DNA from: JBBQSU01 sp038234815
GTDB taxonomy: Bacteria; Planctomycetota; Phycisphaerae; Tepidisphaerales; Tepidisphaeraceae
Length of the DNA: 13,450 bases
Assembly: GCA_038234815.1 (NCBI GenBank)
Contig: JBBQSU010000096.1
Coordinates: 1-13,450, forward strand
Reading direction: 5' to 3'
The notes under the pieces are model-generated. The model ran no database searches. It saw only the letters and a list, made by a program, of their open reading frames with translations, and had not been told where the DNA came from. Both the position numbers and the translations under genes were made by a program. Of the stretch, positions 1 to 6,082 are shown in pieces (within the stretch, counting starts at the first letter, position 1; each line of letters starts with the position of its first letter).

Positions 1-995
1 ACCTCGCCGATGGCAAAGTGCATCTGGCGGTGGGTACGCAGGCACTGCTCCAGCACGACGTATCCTTTGCCAATCTTGGGCTGGTCGTGGTGGACGAGCA
101 GCACAAACTCGGCGTGCAGCAGCGGGCCGATCTCAAAGGCAAGGGATTGTGGCCACACTATCTCGTGATGACCGCGACACCCATTCCGCGCACACTCGCG
201 CTATCCTGGTTCGCCGATTTTGATCTGACCACGTTGGATGAACTGCCACCCGGCCGGCAGCCGATCAAAACCCGCAAGATCAGCAAGAAGCAGGCCGGCG
301 ATGCTTATGCGTTTGTGGTCCAGCAGGTCCGCGCGGGCCGACAAGCATATGTCGTCATCGCCCGGATCGAAGACAACGGCATCGACGACGCCAAGAGCGT
401 CAAGACCGAGTTCGACAAGCTATCACGCGGGCCACTTCAAGGACTAAGACTGGCCATGCTGCACGGGCAGATGGCGACTGATGAAAAGCAGGCGGTGATG
501 AGCAGGTTTCGAGATGGTCAGATCGACGTGTTGGTGGCGACGACGGTGATCGAGGTCGGCATCGACGTACCCAATGCGACAGTGATGGTGATCGAGGAGG
601 CCGAGCGTTTCGGCTTGTCCCAGTTGCATCAGCTTCGCGGGCGTGTGGGCCGGGGAAAAGAGGAATCGCATTGCCTGCTCATCAGTGATGGCGGAACTGA
701 TACCGCCGACGAACGCCTCGCCGCAATGGTGCAAACCAACGACGGCTTTGAAATTGCCGAAAAAGACCTCGAATTGCGCGGGCCCGGCGAATTCTTCGGC
801 ACACGACAGCACGGCCTGCCCGAGTTCAAACTTGCTGATATTACACAAGAGCAGGAACTGCTGCATCAGGCAAGACAGGACGCGCTGGCGATAATGAAGG
901 ACGACCCGCTCCTGCAGGACCCGGCCCACCGGGCGATCCGCCAGGCCGTCGCGGCGGAATTCGGCGAAACCCTTGGCTTGGCGCAAATCGGCTAA
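1..995 (+). CDS. recG: ATP-dependent DNA helicase RecG, C-terminal half (5' end outside window)
   Basis: This is the 3' part of recG, a superfamily 2 double-strand DNA translocase that remodels stalled replication forks and branched recombination intermediates in the cytoplasm. The reading frame is open from the window edge (first full codon at base 3), and 330 residues are visible, about half of a usual RecG. Visible motifs in order are GTQALLQ (normally GTHAL; a Gln replaces the His), the DEQH box in VVVDEQHKLGV, TATPIPRTLA (motif III), LHGQM, ATTVIEVGIDVPNA (motif V), QLRGRVGRG (motif VI) and the C-terminal RecG signature DLELRGPGEFFGTRQHG. The DEQH box with PRTLA and the C-terminal signature separate it from PriA and Mfd. 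It ends in TAA, 22 bp before the convergent metallo-hydrolase gene, with no obvious terminator between them. The wedge domain lies outside the window. Confidence 0.96.
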   Translation, partial: LADGKVHLAVGTQALLQHDVSFANLGLVVVDEQHKLGVQQRADLKGKGLWPHYLVMTATPIPRTLALSWFADFDLTTLDELPPGRQPIKTRKISKKQAGDAYAFVVQQVRAGRQAYVVIARIEDNGIDDAKSVKTEFDKLSRGPLQGLRLAMLHGQMATDEKQAVMSRFRDGQIDVLVATTVIEVGIDVPNATVMVIEEAERFGLSQLHQLRGRVGRGKEESHCLLISDGGTDTADERLAAMVQTNDGFEIAEKDLELRGPGEFFGTRQHGLPEFKLADITQEQELLHQARQDALAIMKDDPLLQDPAHRAIRQAVAAEFGETLGLAQIG

Positions 996-1017
996 ACTAA
1001 CCAGCGGCAATCCATCG

Positions 1018-1932
1018 CTATCGTGTCCACTGATCCCCGATATGCCTGGCGATGATCCGATCCTGCTCGACTCCTGCGGTCTTCAGCAACCGCTGCATCG
1101 GCTCGTGCATCGGTTCGTGACTAAGTCGAAATGTGCTGTGATGCATCGGCAGCAGGTGTGCAGCATTGGCATGACCGAACATTTCCCAGGCCTGTTCCGG
1201 CGTGGCGTGGGCCGCCAGATAAGGGTCATAAGCCGCGATCCCAAGTATTGCCAGATCGATCGGTCCGATGTCACGGAAATAATTTTGGTATGCCGAATCC
1301 CCCCCGAACAGCACCCGCGCGCCCGCCGACTCGATCAAGTAGGCGTTGAAGGATCGATGAGCATCATGGAACGTGCGCGCCCCCCAGTGTTTTACCTTTC
1401 GGCCGGTAAGCTTAAGCGGGCCGAATTGAATGGACTGATCCCAGCCTATTTCCCTTACGCTGGAAAAGCCGAGGTCGCGCACCAAATCGGCGGTGTGTTC
1501 CGCGAGGATCAGCGGAATACTTCGCGGAAATCTGGCCAGTGTCGGCCGATCGAGATGGTCGAAATGGGCATGTGACAGGAGGATCAGATCGATGCTGGGA
1601 AGCTGGTCGATTGACAACGCCGGAGCATATTTTCGGGCCGGACCCGCGGTCGCCAGCCCCAGGCCGATGCCGATGCGCGTGGAAAATACTGGATCGGTTA
1701 ACACGGTCAATCCGCCGACGCGCAGTAGCAGCGTCGCATGGCCAATCCACACCGCAGAAAGTCCCCGGCGCGACCAGTCACTAATATCGGGACACTTCGG
1801 AGCCGCCGGCGGACGATAAAGTGCATCCAGCACGCGCATTCTCCCTTGCCCGCGGCCGAGCTTGTCGGCGACGCGCATGAACGACCGACTCTCCTTTGCC
1901 CAGTTCACATAATTTCGCCACGTTAATCCCAT
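1018..1932 (-). CDS. MBL-fold metal-dependent hydrolase, NAPE-PLD-like
   Basis: This 304-residue protein is predicted to be a cytoplasmic metallo-beta-lactamase-fold hydrolase with a two-metal site. The core starts at WIGHATLLL (about residue 62) and is followed by TVLTDPVFS. The metal motif is SHAHFDHLD (H121, H123, D125, H126), with further ligands at H182 (KHWGART), D212 (GGDSAY) and H265 (MHHSTF). This set and the surrounding words (LTDP.FS, AYDP, C-terminal MHEPM) match the N-acyl-phosphatidylethanolamine phospholipase D branch better than glyoxalase II or RNase Z. No signal peptide or membrane segment is seen. It lies 37 bp downstream of the EEP-family gene on the same strand, so the two are probably co-transcribed. 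The ATG has no clear Shine-Dalgarno sequence. Substrate specificity cannot be read from the sequence, because bacterial members of this branch act on varied phosphodiester or lactone substrates. Confidence 0.85.
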   Translation of the reverse strand: MGLTWRNYVNWAKESRSFMRVADKLGRGQGRMRVLDALYRPPAAPKCPDISDWSRRGLSAVWIGHATLLLRVGGLTVLTDPVFSTRIGIGLGLATAGPARKYAPALSIDQLPSIDLILLSHAHFDHLDRPTLARFPRSIPLILAEHTADLVRDLGFSSVREIGWDQSIQFGPLKLTGRKVKHWGARTFHDAHRSFNAYLIESAGARVLFGGDSAYQNYFRDIGPIDLAILGIAAYDPYLAAHATPEQAWEMFGHANAAHLLPMHHSTFRLSHEPMHEPMQRLLKTAGVEQDRIIARHIGDQWTR

Positions 1933-1969
1933 AATGCCGTGAGAGTACGCCTAATGGTTTGCCGCAAGC

Positions 1970-2740
1970 TTACCCGACGATCTCCGCACCAACGGGAAAA
2001 TGGTCGCTGGCATATTTGGCCAACCGATCTTGTTCAATCCAGCCCGATTTGAGCCTTGCTGCCGGCACGCCCCACGCGAAAATGTAGTCCACCCGCTGAC
2101 CGGGATGCTGCGTCGTAAATGTCCCGGCCATTCTGCCCGCGTGGCCGTTGGCTGCTAAAAAAGTATCGAGATACCCGGCCGAAAGAACGCTTTGGATCAC
2201 CTCGCGGGGCAGGGCGTTGCCGTTGGCCTTCCATTCTTCCAGCGACCTCGGCTTCATCCGTTCCGGGTCGATCGTGTCAGCCGGGGAGGCGGCATTAAAA
2301 TCCCCGCACAGCAGATGCGCCTGCCCGCCCCGCCGGTGCGCCGAAAAGGCATCAAGCACACGCGCCATCTCGCCCATGCGCCCCTTCTCGTCTTTCAGGC
2401 TTGCGTGCGCGTGCAAATGGATTACACCGATCGGCCACCGCGTCTGCGTTTGCGGCTCAATCACCACGGCTTCCAGAAACGACTTGCTTATACCCGGTCG
2501 CAGCATCGCGTGATTGATTGTTTCCGCGATGGGCCAACGACTGAGCAGCGCCGACGCCCCCTTCTTCCCGACAGCGATGATGAAATCCATCTTCAGCCGG
2601 TTGGCGACGCGCTCGACGACCGTTTGATCGATCGCTTCAATCAAGGCAACCACGTCCGGTCGCTGGGCCTCAATCACTTCGGCCAGCGGATCGGCTCGTC
2701 CTTCCCCGCCATCCAGAATGTTGTAACTGACGATTCGCAT
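1970..2740 (-). CDS. Endonuclease/exonuclease/phosphatase (EEP) family hydrolase
   Basis: This 256-residue enzyme belongs to the Mg-dependent EEP superfamily (DNase I, ExoIII, nSMase, inositol phosphatases). Visible catalytic elements in order are SYNIL with N7, VALIEA with the metal-binding E35, IHLHAHAS with H108/H110, LLCGDFNA with D147 and N149, RVDYIF, and the terminal ASDHFPV with D246 and H247. The protein is short, essentially only the catalytic domain, with no signal peptide. The start is well supported: GGAGG lies 7 bases upstream of the ATG. It is the first gene of a likely two-gene minus-strand unit with the NAPE-PLD-like hydrolase downstream. The short loops fit the phosphodiesterase-like members usually annotated only as family proteins. 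Whether it cuts nucleic acid or a small or lipid phosphodiester is not determined. Confidence 0.88.
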   Translation of the reverse strand: MRIVSYNILDGGEGRADPLAEVIEAQRPDVVALIEAIDQTVVERVANRLKMDFIIAVGKKGASALLSRWPIAETINHAMLRPGISKSFLEAVVIEPQTQTRWPIGVIHLHAHASLKDEKGRMGEMARVLDAFSAHRRGGQAHLLCGDFNAASPADTIDPERMKPRSLEEWKANGNALPREVIQSVLSAGYLDTFLAANGHAGRMAGTFTTQHPGQRVDYIFAWGVPAARLKSGWIEQDRLAKYASDHFPVGAEIVG

Positions 2741-2922
2741 ACTACGTCCTCCGTTGCTCCGGATCGTGCCAGCTTCTTTCCCGCACTCACCACTGGGGCG
2801 TCTATATCAATCTCGCCGGCCACGCGGTTATCGGACGACTGCGGATTATCGTACCTCGACGAATTCTGAAGTTTGTTTGCCGCAACGCCGGACGCATCGT
2901 AGCTTTCGTCAGGGTCAAAGTC
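2741..2922. other. Divergent intergenic region, no gene seen
   Basis: This 182-bp spacer separates the minus-strand EEP hydrolase from the plus-strand MshEN-domain gene. Promoters for both should lie here. I see the EEP gene's strong Shine-Dalgarno (minus-strand GGAGG, bases 2748-2752) but no convincing -35/-10 pair on either strand, no RNA gene and no repeat. Confidence 0.5.
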
Positions 2923-2924
2923 AT

Positions 2925-2929
2925 GGGAG
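2925..2929 (+). promoter_or_regulatory. Shine-Dalgarno GGGAG deciding the MshEN-protein start
   Basis: GGGAG lies 8 bases before the ATG at 2938. The in-frame ATG at 2923 has an alternative AGGG (2911-2914), also 8 bases upstream, so that start is not excluded. GGGAG is the stronger match to the anti-SD core, and 2938 puts the start directly before the conserved RFGDVL. Confidence 0.5.
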
Positions 2930-2937
2930 CCAATGAA

Positions 2938-3405
2938 ATGCCAGAGCAACGATTCGGAGACGTATTGCGGCGGTTTGTGCCGATCTCCCGACACGACATT
3001 GAAGAAGTTTTGCAGGAACAAGCCGGCGAGGGCCGGCGGCGGCGATTCGGTGAGATCGCCCTGTCGTTGGGCCTGTGCCGACCGGAACACGTCTGGCAGG
3101 CTTGGTGCTTTCAGCTGTCACAGCATTCGCAAAAAGTGAAACTGCGCGACTTGGGCATCGATTCGCAGGCGACGATCTATATGACGCCGGCAATGGCCCG
3201 CGAATATCACGTCGTGCCCCTGCGGCTGTTCGAGGACCAGATCATCATTGCGGTGGACGATGCGTCACGCGAGCGTGCGGTCCGAGAATTGCCGCGGCTG
3301 CTGGATATGCACGTGCGCTGGGTGACCGCCGACGCGACAGAAATCGATACCGCCATCGCGGCCTATTTTCCGGTGAATCCAAAGCCGGCCGGCCGGGCGG
3401 CATGA
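2938..3405 (+). CDS. Stand-alone MshEN / type II secretion GspE N-terminal domain protein
   Basis: This small protein (155 residues; 160 if begun at 2923) consists of little beyond the MshEN/T2SSE_N domain that normally sits in front of the GspE, PilB or MshE ATPase. The first half shows the paired helical pattern RFGDVLRRFVPISRHDIEEV then RRFGEIALSLGLCRPEHVWQA. The second half has the usual MTPAMAREYHVVPLRLFED and IIIAVDDAS (about residues 82-110), matching the family pattern of 'elarrhgvlPl...Lvvavadp'. There is no Walker A or B and no nucleotidyl-transfer domain, and the frame closes in TGA well short of an ATPase. In MshE and PilB this domain can bind cyclic di-GMP, but I cannot confirm the full ligand-binding pattern here. 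No secretion or pilus gene is adjacent. It may be a free adaptor or signalling domain, or a remnant. Confidence 0.75.
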   Translation: MPEQRFGDVLRRFVPISRHDIEEVLQEQAGEGRRRRFGEIALSLGLCRPEHVWQAWCFQLSQHSQKVKLRDLGIDSQATIYMTPAMAREYHVVPLRLFEDQIIIAVDDASRERAVRELPRLLDMHVRWVTADATEIDTAIAAYFPVNPKPAGRAA

Positions 3406-3442
3406 ACTTCCTCTAAGTTGGCGACCTCCAACAACCACGGTA

Positions 3443-3471
3443 ACGGCCCCGATCACAGCGATCGGGGCCGT
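3443..3471 (+). terminator. Probable intrinsic terminator, perfect 12-bp stem
   Basis: ACGGCCCCGATC (3443-3454) and GATCGGGGCCGT (3460-3471) are exact inverted complements around the 5-base loop ACAGC. The T-rich tail GCTGTTTGTTT follows on the plus strand. It lies 38 bp after the MshEN gene and 56 bp before the end of the convergent MmcB-like gene. The tail suits plus-strand termination. On the minus strand the stem is followed by TTACCGTGG, without a T-run, so bidirectional action is less sure. Confidence 0.7.
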
Positions 3472-3526
3472 GCTGTTTGTTTCCAGGATCAACTCAATGA
3501 TCGGCTCTGAGCCTAAGCGTGCCCCG

Positions 3527-4240
3527 CTATGAGTCGCTAACGTTGGATGCTGCCGTTGCCAGCGCTGAAGCCGATTCCGGGTCCCAGATGAGTTGTGGCC
3601 GGATGCTGCGGATTCGGTTTGCCAGTTGCATCTGTTGTTGGAAAATCTCCCGGTTAACCGAAGAAATCGCCCGGTCGTCAGCGCGGAAGATGTCGTAGGT
3701 CAAGGTGCGCGCGATTGCCGATTCAACGAATTGGATTTCGGCTCGCTCCTGCCATTCCGGCCGCACGACCACGCTGATTCCGCCGGGGCCAAAGCTGAGC
3801 AGGCCCCACCGGGCGGGCAAGTCCACTTTCTTAATCATCCCCGCCGGTGCAAGGACGTAGTGGAGATTGGCCATCGGTTGGAGCAGGCACGCCATGAACT
3901 TCCCAAGCCCAACCGCCTGGCGCAATTGCCGGCGCTGGCGTCGCGGGAAGCGCCGGTTGTGCTCTCGCTCCATCAAGCAAAGGCTAAGCTGACCGTCCTG
4001 GCTGTGGTCGCGCAGAAAATCCCCGCGAGATGCCTTGCATTCGACAAAACAGACTTGGGGCAGATCGCGCGACACGCCCTGATGATTCACATAGGGCCGA
4101 AAGATGCCGGTGCCCACGGCATCGATGATACCGAGCGGCTTAAGGCGGACCTCGGCGGCAATCGCGCGATACCCCTGGCCATAGAGCCAGCGGCAGGCTT
4201 CCTTCTTCAACGTCTTGTGCAAATCAGTTTCGCCGGGCAT
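3527..4240 (-). CDS. MmcB-like PD-(D/E)xK nuclease-family protein
   Basis: The predicted product has 237 residues. The N-terminal part (1-80) follows the MmcB/PF06319 pattern: LHKTLKKEACRWL helix, then E30 in AAEVRL, IIDAVGTG with D40, and VCFVECKASRGDFLRD with E67 and K69. This is the E...D...ExK arrangement of a PD-(D/E)xK fold. A basic, Arg-rich stretch (about 94-108) and HYVLAPAGMI..VDLPARWGLL (about 127-149) follow, also typical of that family. MmcB is linked to the ImuBC-type DNA-repair response in other bacteria, but true nuclease activity is not established, and I see no imuA/B or dnaE2 nearby. I chose the ATG at 4240 because a GGAG (minus strand, 4251-4254) lies 10 bases upstream and conservation begins there. 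The same frame stays open to about 4639, but that extension is antisense to infA and is rejected. Confidence 0.68.
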   Translation of the reverse strand: MPGETDLHKTLKKEACRWLYGQGYRAIAAEVRLKPLGIIDAVGTGIFRPYVNHQGVSRDLPQVCFVECKASRGDFLRDHSQDGQLSLCLMEREHNRRFPRRQRRQLRQAVGLGKFMACLLQPMANLHYVLAPAGMIKKVDLPARWGLLSFGPGGISVVVRPEWQERAEIQFVESAIARTLTYDIFRADDRAISSVNREIFQQQMQLANRIRSIRPQLIWDPESASALATAASNVSDS

Positions 4241-4291
4241 TGATGAGGCACTCCATTGCCGAAAGCGGACATCCAACACATGAACGACCGG

Positions 4292-4297
4292 ATTATA
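4292..4297 (-). promoter_or_regulatory. Candidate -10 TATAAT for the MmcB-like gene
   Basis: On the minus strand the sequence reads CACTTATATAATCCGG, containing a perfect TATAAT about 50 bp before the ATG at 4240. That would give a leader of roughly 45 nt that includes the GGAG. No good -35 is present at 16-18 bp. Confidence 0.4.
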
Positions 4298-4430
4298 TAA
4301 GTGATTGCCCGGTTCGCTAGTGAAATCGACCGTTCTGGCACCCGGGGCGATAGGGATGATCACCACAACGGAGTGGTACACCCGTAGGACATCGATTCGC
4401 GTCTTCGCGTCATACGACCGGTGCGTCGGC

Positions 4431-4459
4431 TTGCTGCCATCGACGCCAGCGCTTACGAT
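4431..4459 (+). promoter_or_regulatory. Candidate sigma70-type promoter for infA
   Basis: TTGCTG (4431-4436) and TACGAT (4454-4459) are separated by 17 bp and would start transcription near 4466, about 30 nt before the infA TTG. The match is partial (3/6 and 4/6), so this is tentative. The rest of the 256-bp gap between the divergent MmcB-like gene and infA (4241-4496) shows no gene that I can support. Confidence 0.3.
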
Positions 4460-4484
4460 AACTGTTTTCCAGCGGATTCGACAC

Positions 4485-4488
4485 GGAG
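4485..4488 (+). promoter_or_regulatory. Shine-Dalgarno GGAG fixing the infA TTG start
   Basis: GGAG lies exactly 8 bases before TTG at 4497, which is the point where similarity to IF-1 begins (AKSEPIEVEA). No ATG or GTG lies in frame near this position. The next in-frame upstream codons encode residues unrelated to IF-1. Confidence 0.75.
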
Positions 4489-4496
4489 AAGCCCCC

Positions 4497-4718
4497 TTGG
4501 CCAAGAGTGAACCGATTGAAGTTGAAGCGATTGTGACAACGGCGTTGCCCAATGCCATGTTTAAGCTGCGGTTGGACAACAGCGACCGCGAGATTCTGGG
4601 CATCGTTTCGGGAAAGATGCGCAAGCATTTCATCCGCATCCTCCCCGGAGATCGCGTGCGGGTGGAACTTTCGCCTTATGACCTGACCAAGGGGCGGATC
4701 GTGTTCCGTCAAAAATAA
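4497..4718 (+). CDS. infA: Translation initiation factor IF-1
   Basis: infA encodes IF-1, the small OB-fold protein that occupies the ribosomal A site during initiation together with IF-2 and IF-3. The 73-residue product has the normal family length and its signatures: KSEPIEVEAIV, ALPNAMFKLRLDN, SGKMRKHFIRILPGDRV, and the terminal VELSPYDLTKGRIVFRQK. The start codon is TTG, chosen because a GGAG is 8 bases upstream and the family N-terminus (M-A-K-x-E-P-I-E-V-E) aligns exactly there. The open frame extends upstream to 4305, but that stretch has no IF-1 character. It is divergent from the MmcB-like gene and 108 bp upstream of alr. A TATAAT just before alr suggests that alr also has its own promoter. 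The inefficient start codon may help set IF-1 level. Confidence 0.96.
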   Translation: MAKSEPIEVEAIVTTALPNAMFKLRLDNSDREILGIVSGKMRKHFIRILPGDRVRVELSPYDLTKGRIVFRQK

Positions 4719-4763
4719 TCACGGTCGGGGCCGCGAAGCTCTTCCGATGCTGCGGCCTGGCGA

Positions 4764-4769
4764 TATAAT
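4764..4769 (+). promoter_or_regulatory. Candidate -10 TATAAT of alr
   Basis: A perfect TATAAT within GATATAAT lies in the short infA-alr gap. The predicted start site is near 4776, and the 18-bp palindrome begins about 10 bases later. The -35 is weak (TTCCGA at 4742-4747, 16-bp spacer). The same GATATAAT octamer recurs at 7959-7966. Confidence 0.5.
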
Positions 4770-4784
4770 GTGAATCAGCACCGT

Positions 4785-4802
4785 TCGTCACTGGAGTGAC
4801 GA
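4785..4802 (+). promoter_or_regulatory. 18-bp palindrome in the alr leader (operator or RNA hairpin)
   Basis: TCGTCACTGGAGTGACGA has arms TCGTCACT and AGTGACGA that are exact inverted complements around GG. As RNA it can fold into a 7-bp stem with a TGGA tetraloop. It lies about +10 to +27 from the predicted alr transcription start and overlaps the GGAGTG that could be mistaken for a GTG start at 4796. It could be a repressor operator or a leader hairpin. No regulator gene is adjacent. Confidence 0.45.
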
Positions 4803-4825
4803 CTATCGCGCGACAGCGCCTTCGC

Positions 4826-6049
4826 ATGGATGCGATGAACGACCGCTCAACACCAACCGCCTGGATTTCCCGAAGCGCCTTGCTTCACAACGCAAGGTTG
4901 ATTCGTCGCGCGCTGTCACCGGGCACGCGCCTATGCGCGGTCGTCAAGGCCAACGCCTATGGCCACGACGCCGGGATCGTCGCCGACACGCTCGCCAACT
5001 TTCAAACCGGAGATGAAAGCGACCGCGCGGTCGATGCCTTTGCTGTTGCGAGCATGGATGAAGCCGAAGCGCTCGCCGGCGTGCGTCTGCCGGTGATGAT
5101 CCTGAGGCCGGTTGAGAACGTTTATCTCGGACAACAGCGCGAGCGTTTTGAGATGGCGATTCGATCCGGGTGGACGCTGACGCTCAACAGCTCCCCCGCT
5201 GCCGGGGACATCGCGCGCCTGGCCGAGGCGCTGGGCATGCGCGCCAACGTGCAGGTGATGGTCGATTCAGGCATGGCCCGCTGCGGTGTGCCGGTCGATC
5301 AGCTTGATGGCCTTCTCGATCGAGTTTCTTCATTCCCCTCGCTGCGATTGACCAGCCTTTGCTCGCACTTTTCAGAGGCCGACGTTCCCGCCAGCCGGTT
5401 GGTGTCCTTGCAGTTGGGGCAGTTCCTCAAGGCCACCGACGATCACGCGCATCGGCAGGCGCGATTATCACGACACATTGCCAACAGCGGGGGAATCTTC
5501 TTCGGACTTGAGACGCATCTGGACATGGTTCGCGCGGGCCTGGCGATGTACGGCATCGATCCGCGTTTTAAGCCGTCACAGGATCGCCCGCTTCGGCCGG
5601 TGATGAAGTGGACCGCCCCGCTGCTCACACTCCGTGATCTACCCGCGGGCAGTCCGGTGGGATATAACCAGACCTGGCTGGCGCCGCGCGACACGCGCCT
5701 GGGGCTGGTGCCGGTGGGGTACGCCGACGGCTATCTTCGGGCGTTCTCCAACCGCGCGGTGATGCTGGTCGGCGGACTGGCGGCGCCGGTGGTGGGCAGG
5801 GTCAGCATGGATTTGGTGACGATCGATCTCACGGATCATCCGCAGGCCAGCGTCGGTGACCAGGTGACGATCCTGGACAGCGACCCACTGTCGCCGTGCA
5901 GCGTTTATGCGCTCGCCCGGTTGGGCGACACCATTCCCTACGAAATTTTCTGCCACATCGGCCGCCGGATCCGCCGGGTGGCGATCGACCCGGCCGATGA
6001 GCCGGAAACCAGCGCCGAAACGGGCATGGCCGAGAAGACGACGTTTTAG
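4826..6049 (+). CDS. alr: Alanine racemase
   Basis: Alr is the PLP-dependent enzyme that interconverts L- and D-alanine in the cytoplasm, supplying D-Ala for peptidoglycan. From the ATG at 4826 the product is 407 residues. The PLP lysine is K41 in VVKANAYGH. The arginine that contacts the pyridine nitrogen is in MVRAGLAMYG (R236), and the second catalytic base, Tyr, is in SPVGYNQTW (Y280). VPVGYADGY, GRVSMDLVTIDL and the terminal YEIFCHIGRRIRR are all family signatures. Overall the protein is complete, with a slightly acidic, non-conserved tail of about 20 residues. The start is uncertain. The ATG at 4835 gives K38, close to the K39 of Bacillus Alr, and a GTG at 4796 is in frame but sits inside the leader palindrome. 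None of these has a convincing Shine-Dalgarno. Its own TATAAT lies upstream. Confidence 0.95.
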   Translation: MDAMNDRSTPTAWISRSALLHNARLIRRALSPGTRLCAVVKANAYGHDAGIVADTLANFQTGDESDRAVDAFAVASMDEAEALAGVRLPVMILRPVENVYLGQQRERFEMAIRSGWTLTLNSSPAAGDIARLAEALGMRANVQVMVDSGMARCGVPVDQLDGLLDRVSSFPSLRLTSLCSHFSEADVPASRLVSLQLGQFLKATDDHAHRQARLSRHIANSGGIFFGLETHLDMVRAGLAMYGIDPRFKPSQDRPLRPVMKWTAPLLTLRDLPAGSPVGYNQTWLAPRDTRLGLVPVGYADGYLRAFSNRAVMLVGGLAAPVVGRVSMDLVTIDLTDHPQASVGDQVTILDSDPLSPCSVYALARLGDTIPYEIFCHIGRRIRRVAIDPADEPETSAETGMAEKTTF

Positions 6050-6068
6050 CCCGGCGCGCAGGTTGTGG

Positions 6069-6074
6069 TAGAAT
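6069..6074 (+). promoter_or_regulatory. Candidate -10 TAGAAT giving a leaderless transcript
   Basis: TAGAAT matches 5 of 6 -10 bases and ends 8 bases before the ATG at 6083, so transcription would begin about two bases upstream of the start codon. No Shine-Dalgarno precedes the ATG, consistent with leaderless translation. The -35 (TTAGCC, 6046-6051) is weak and overlaps the alr stop. Confidence 0.4.
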
Positions 6075-6082
6075 TTTCGTTT

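Noticed and set aside
444..1010. Long minus-strand open frame inside recG
   Set aside because: It is fully antisense to well-conserved RecG motifs and shows no family features. Such shadows are frequent in GC-rich DNA.
4305..4496. N-terminal extension of IF-1 from an upstream start
   Set aside because: IF-1 is 71-73 residues in the family, similarity begins exactly at the TTG, and the extra residues look like translated non-coding DNA.
4241..4639. N-terminal extension of the MmcB-like protein (about 133 residues more)
   Set aside because: It is antisense to infA and its promoter region, has no family similarity, and the ATG at 4240 has a GGAG in place.
4729..4757. GGCCGC...GCGGCC inverted repeat after infA as a terminator
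   Set aside because: The stem is only 6 bp with a 17-base loop and is followed by no T-run. It would also be directly before the alr -10.
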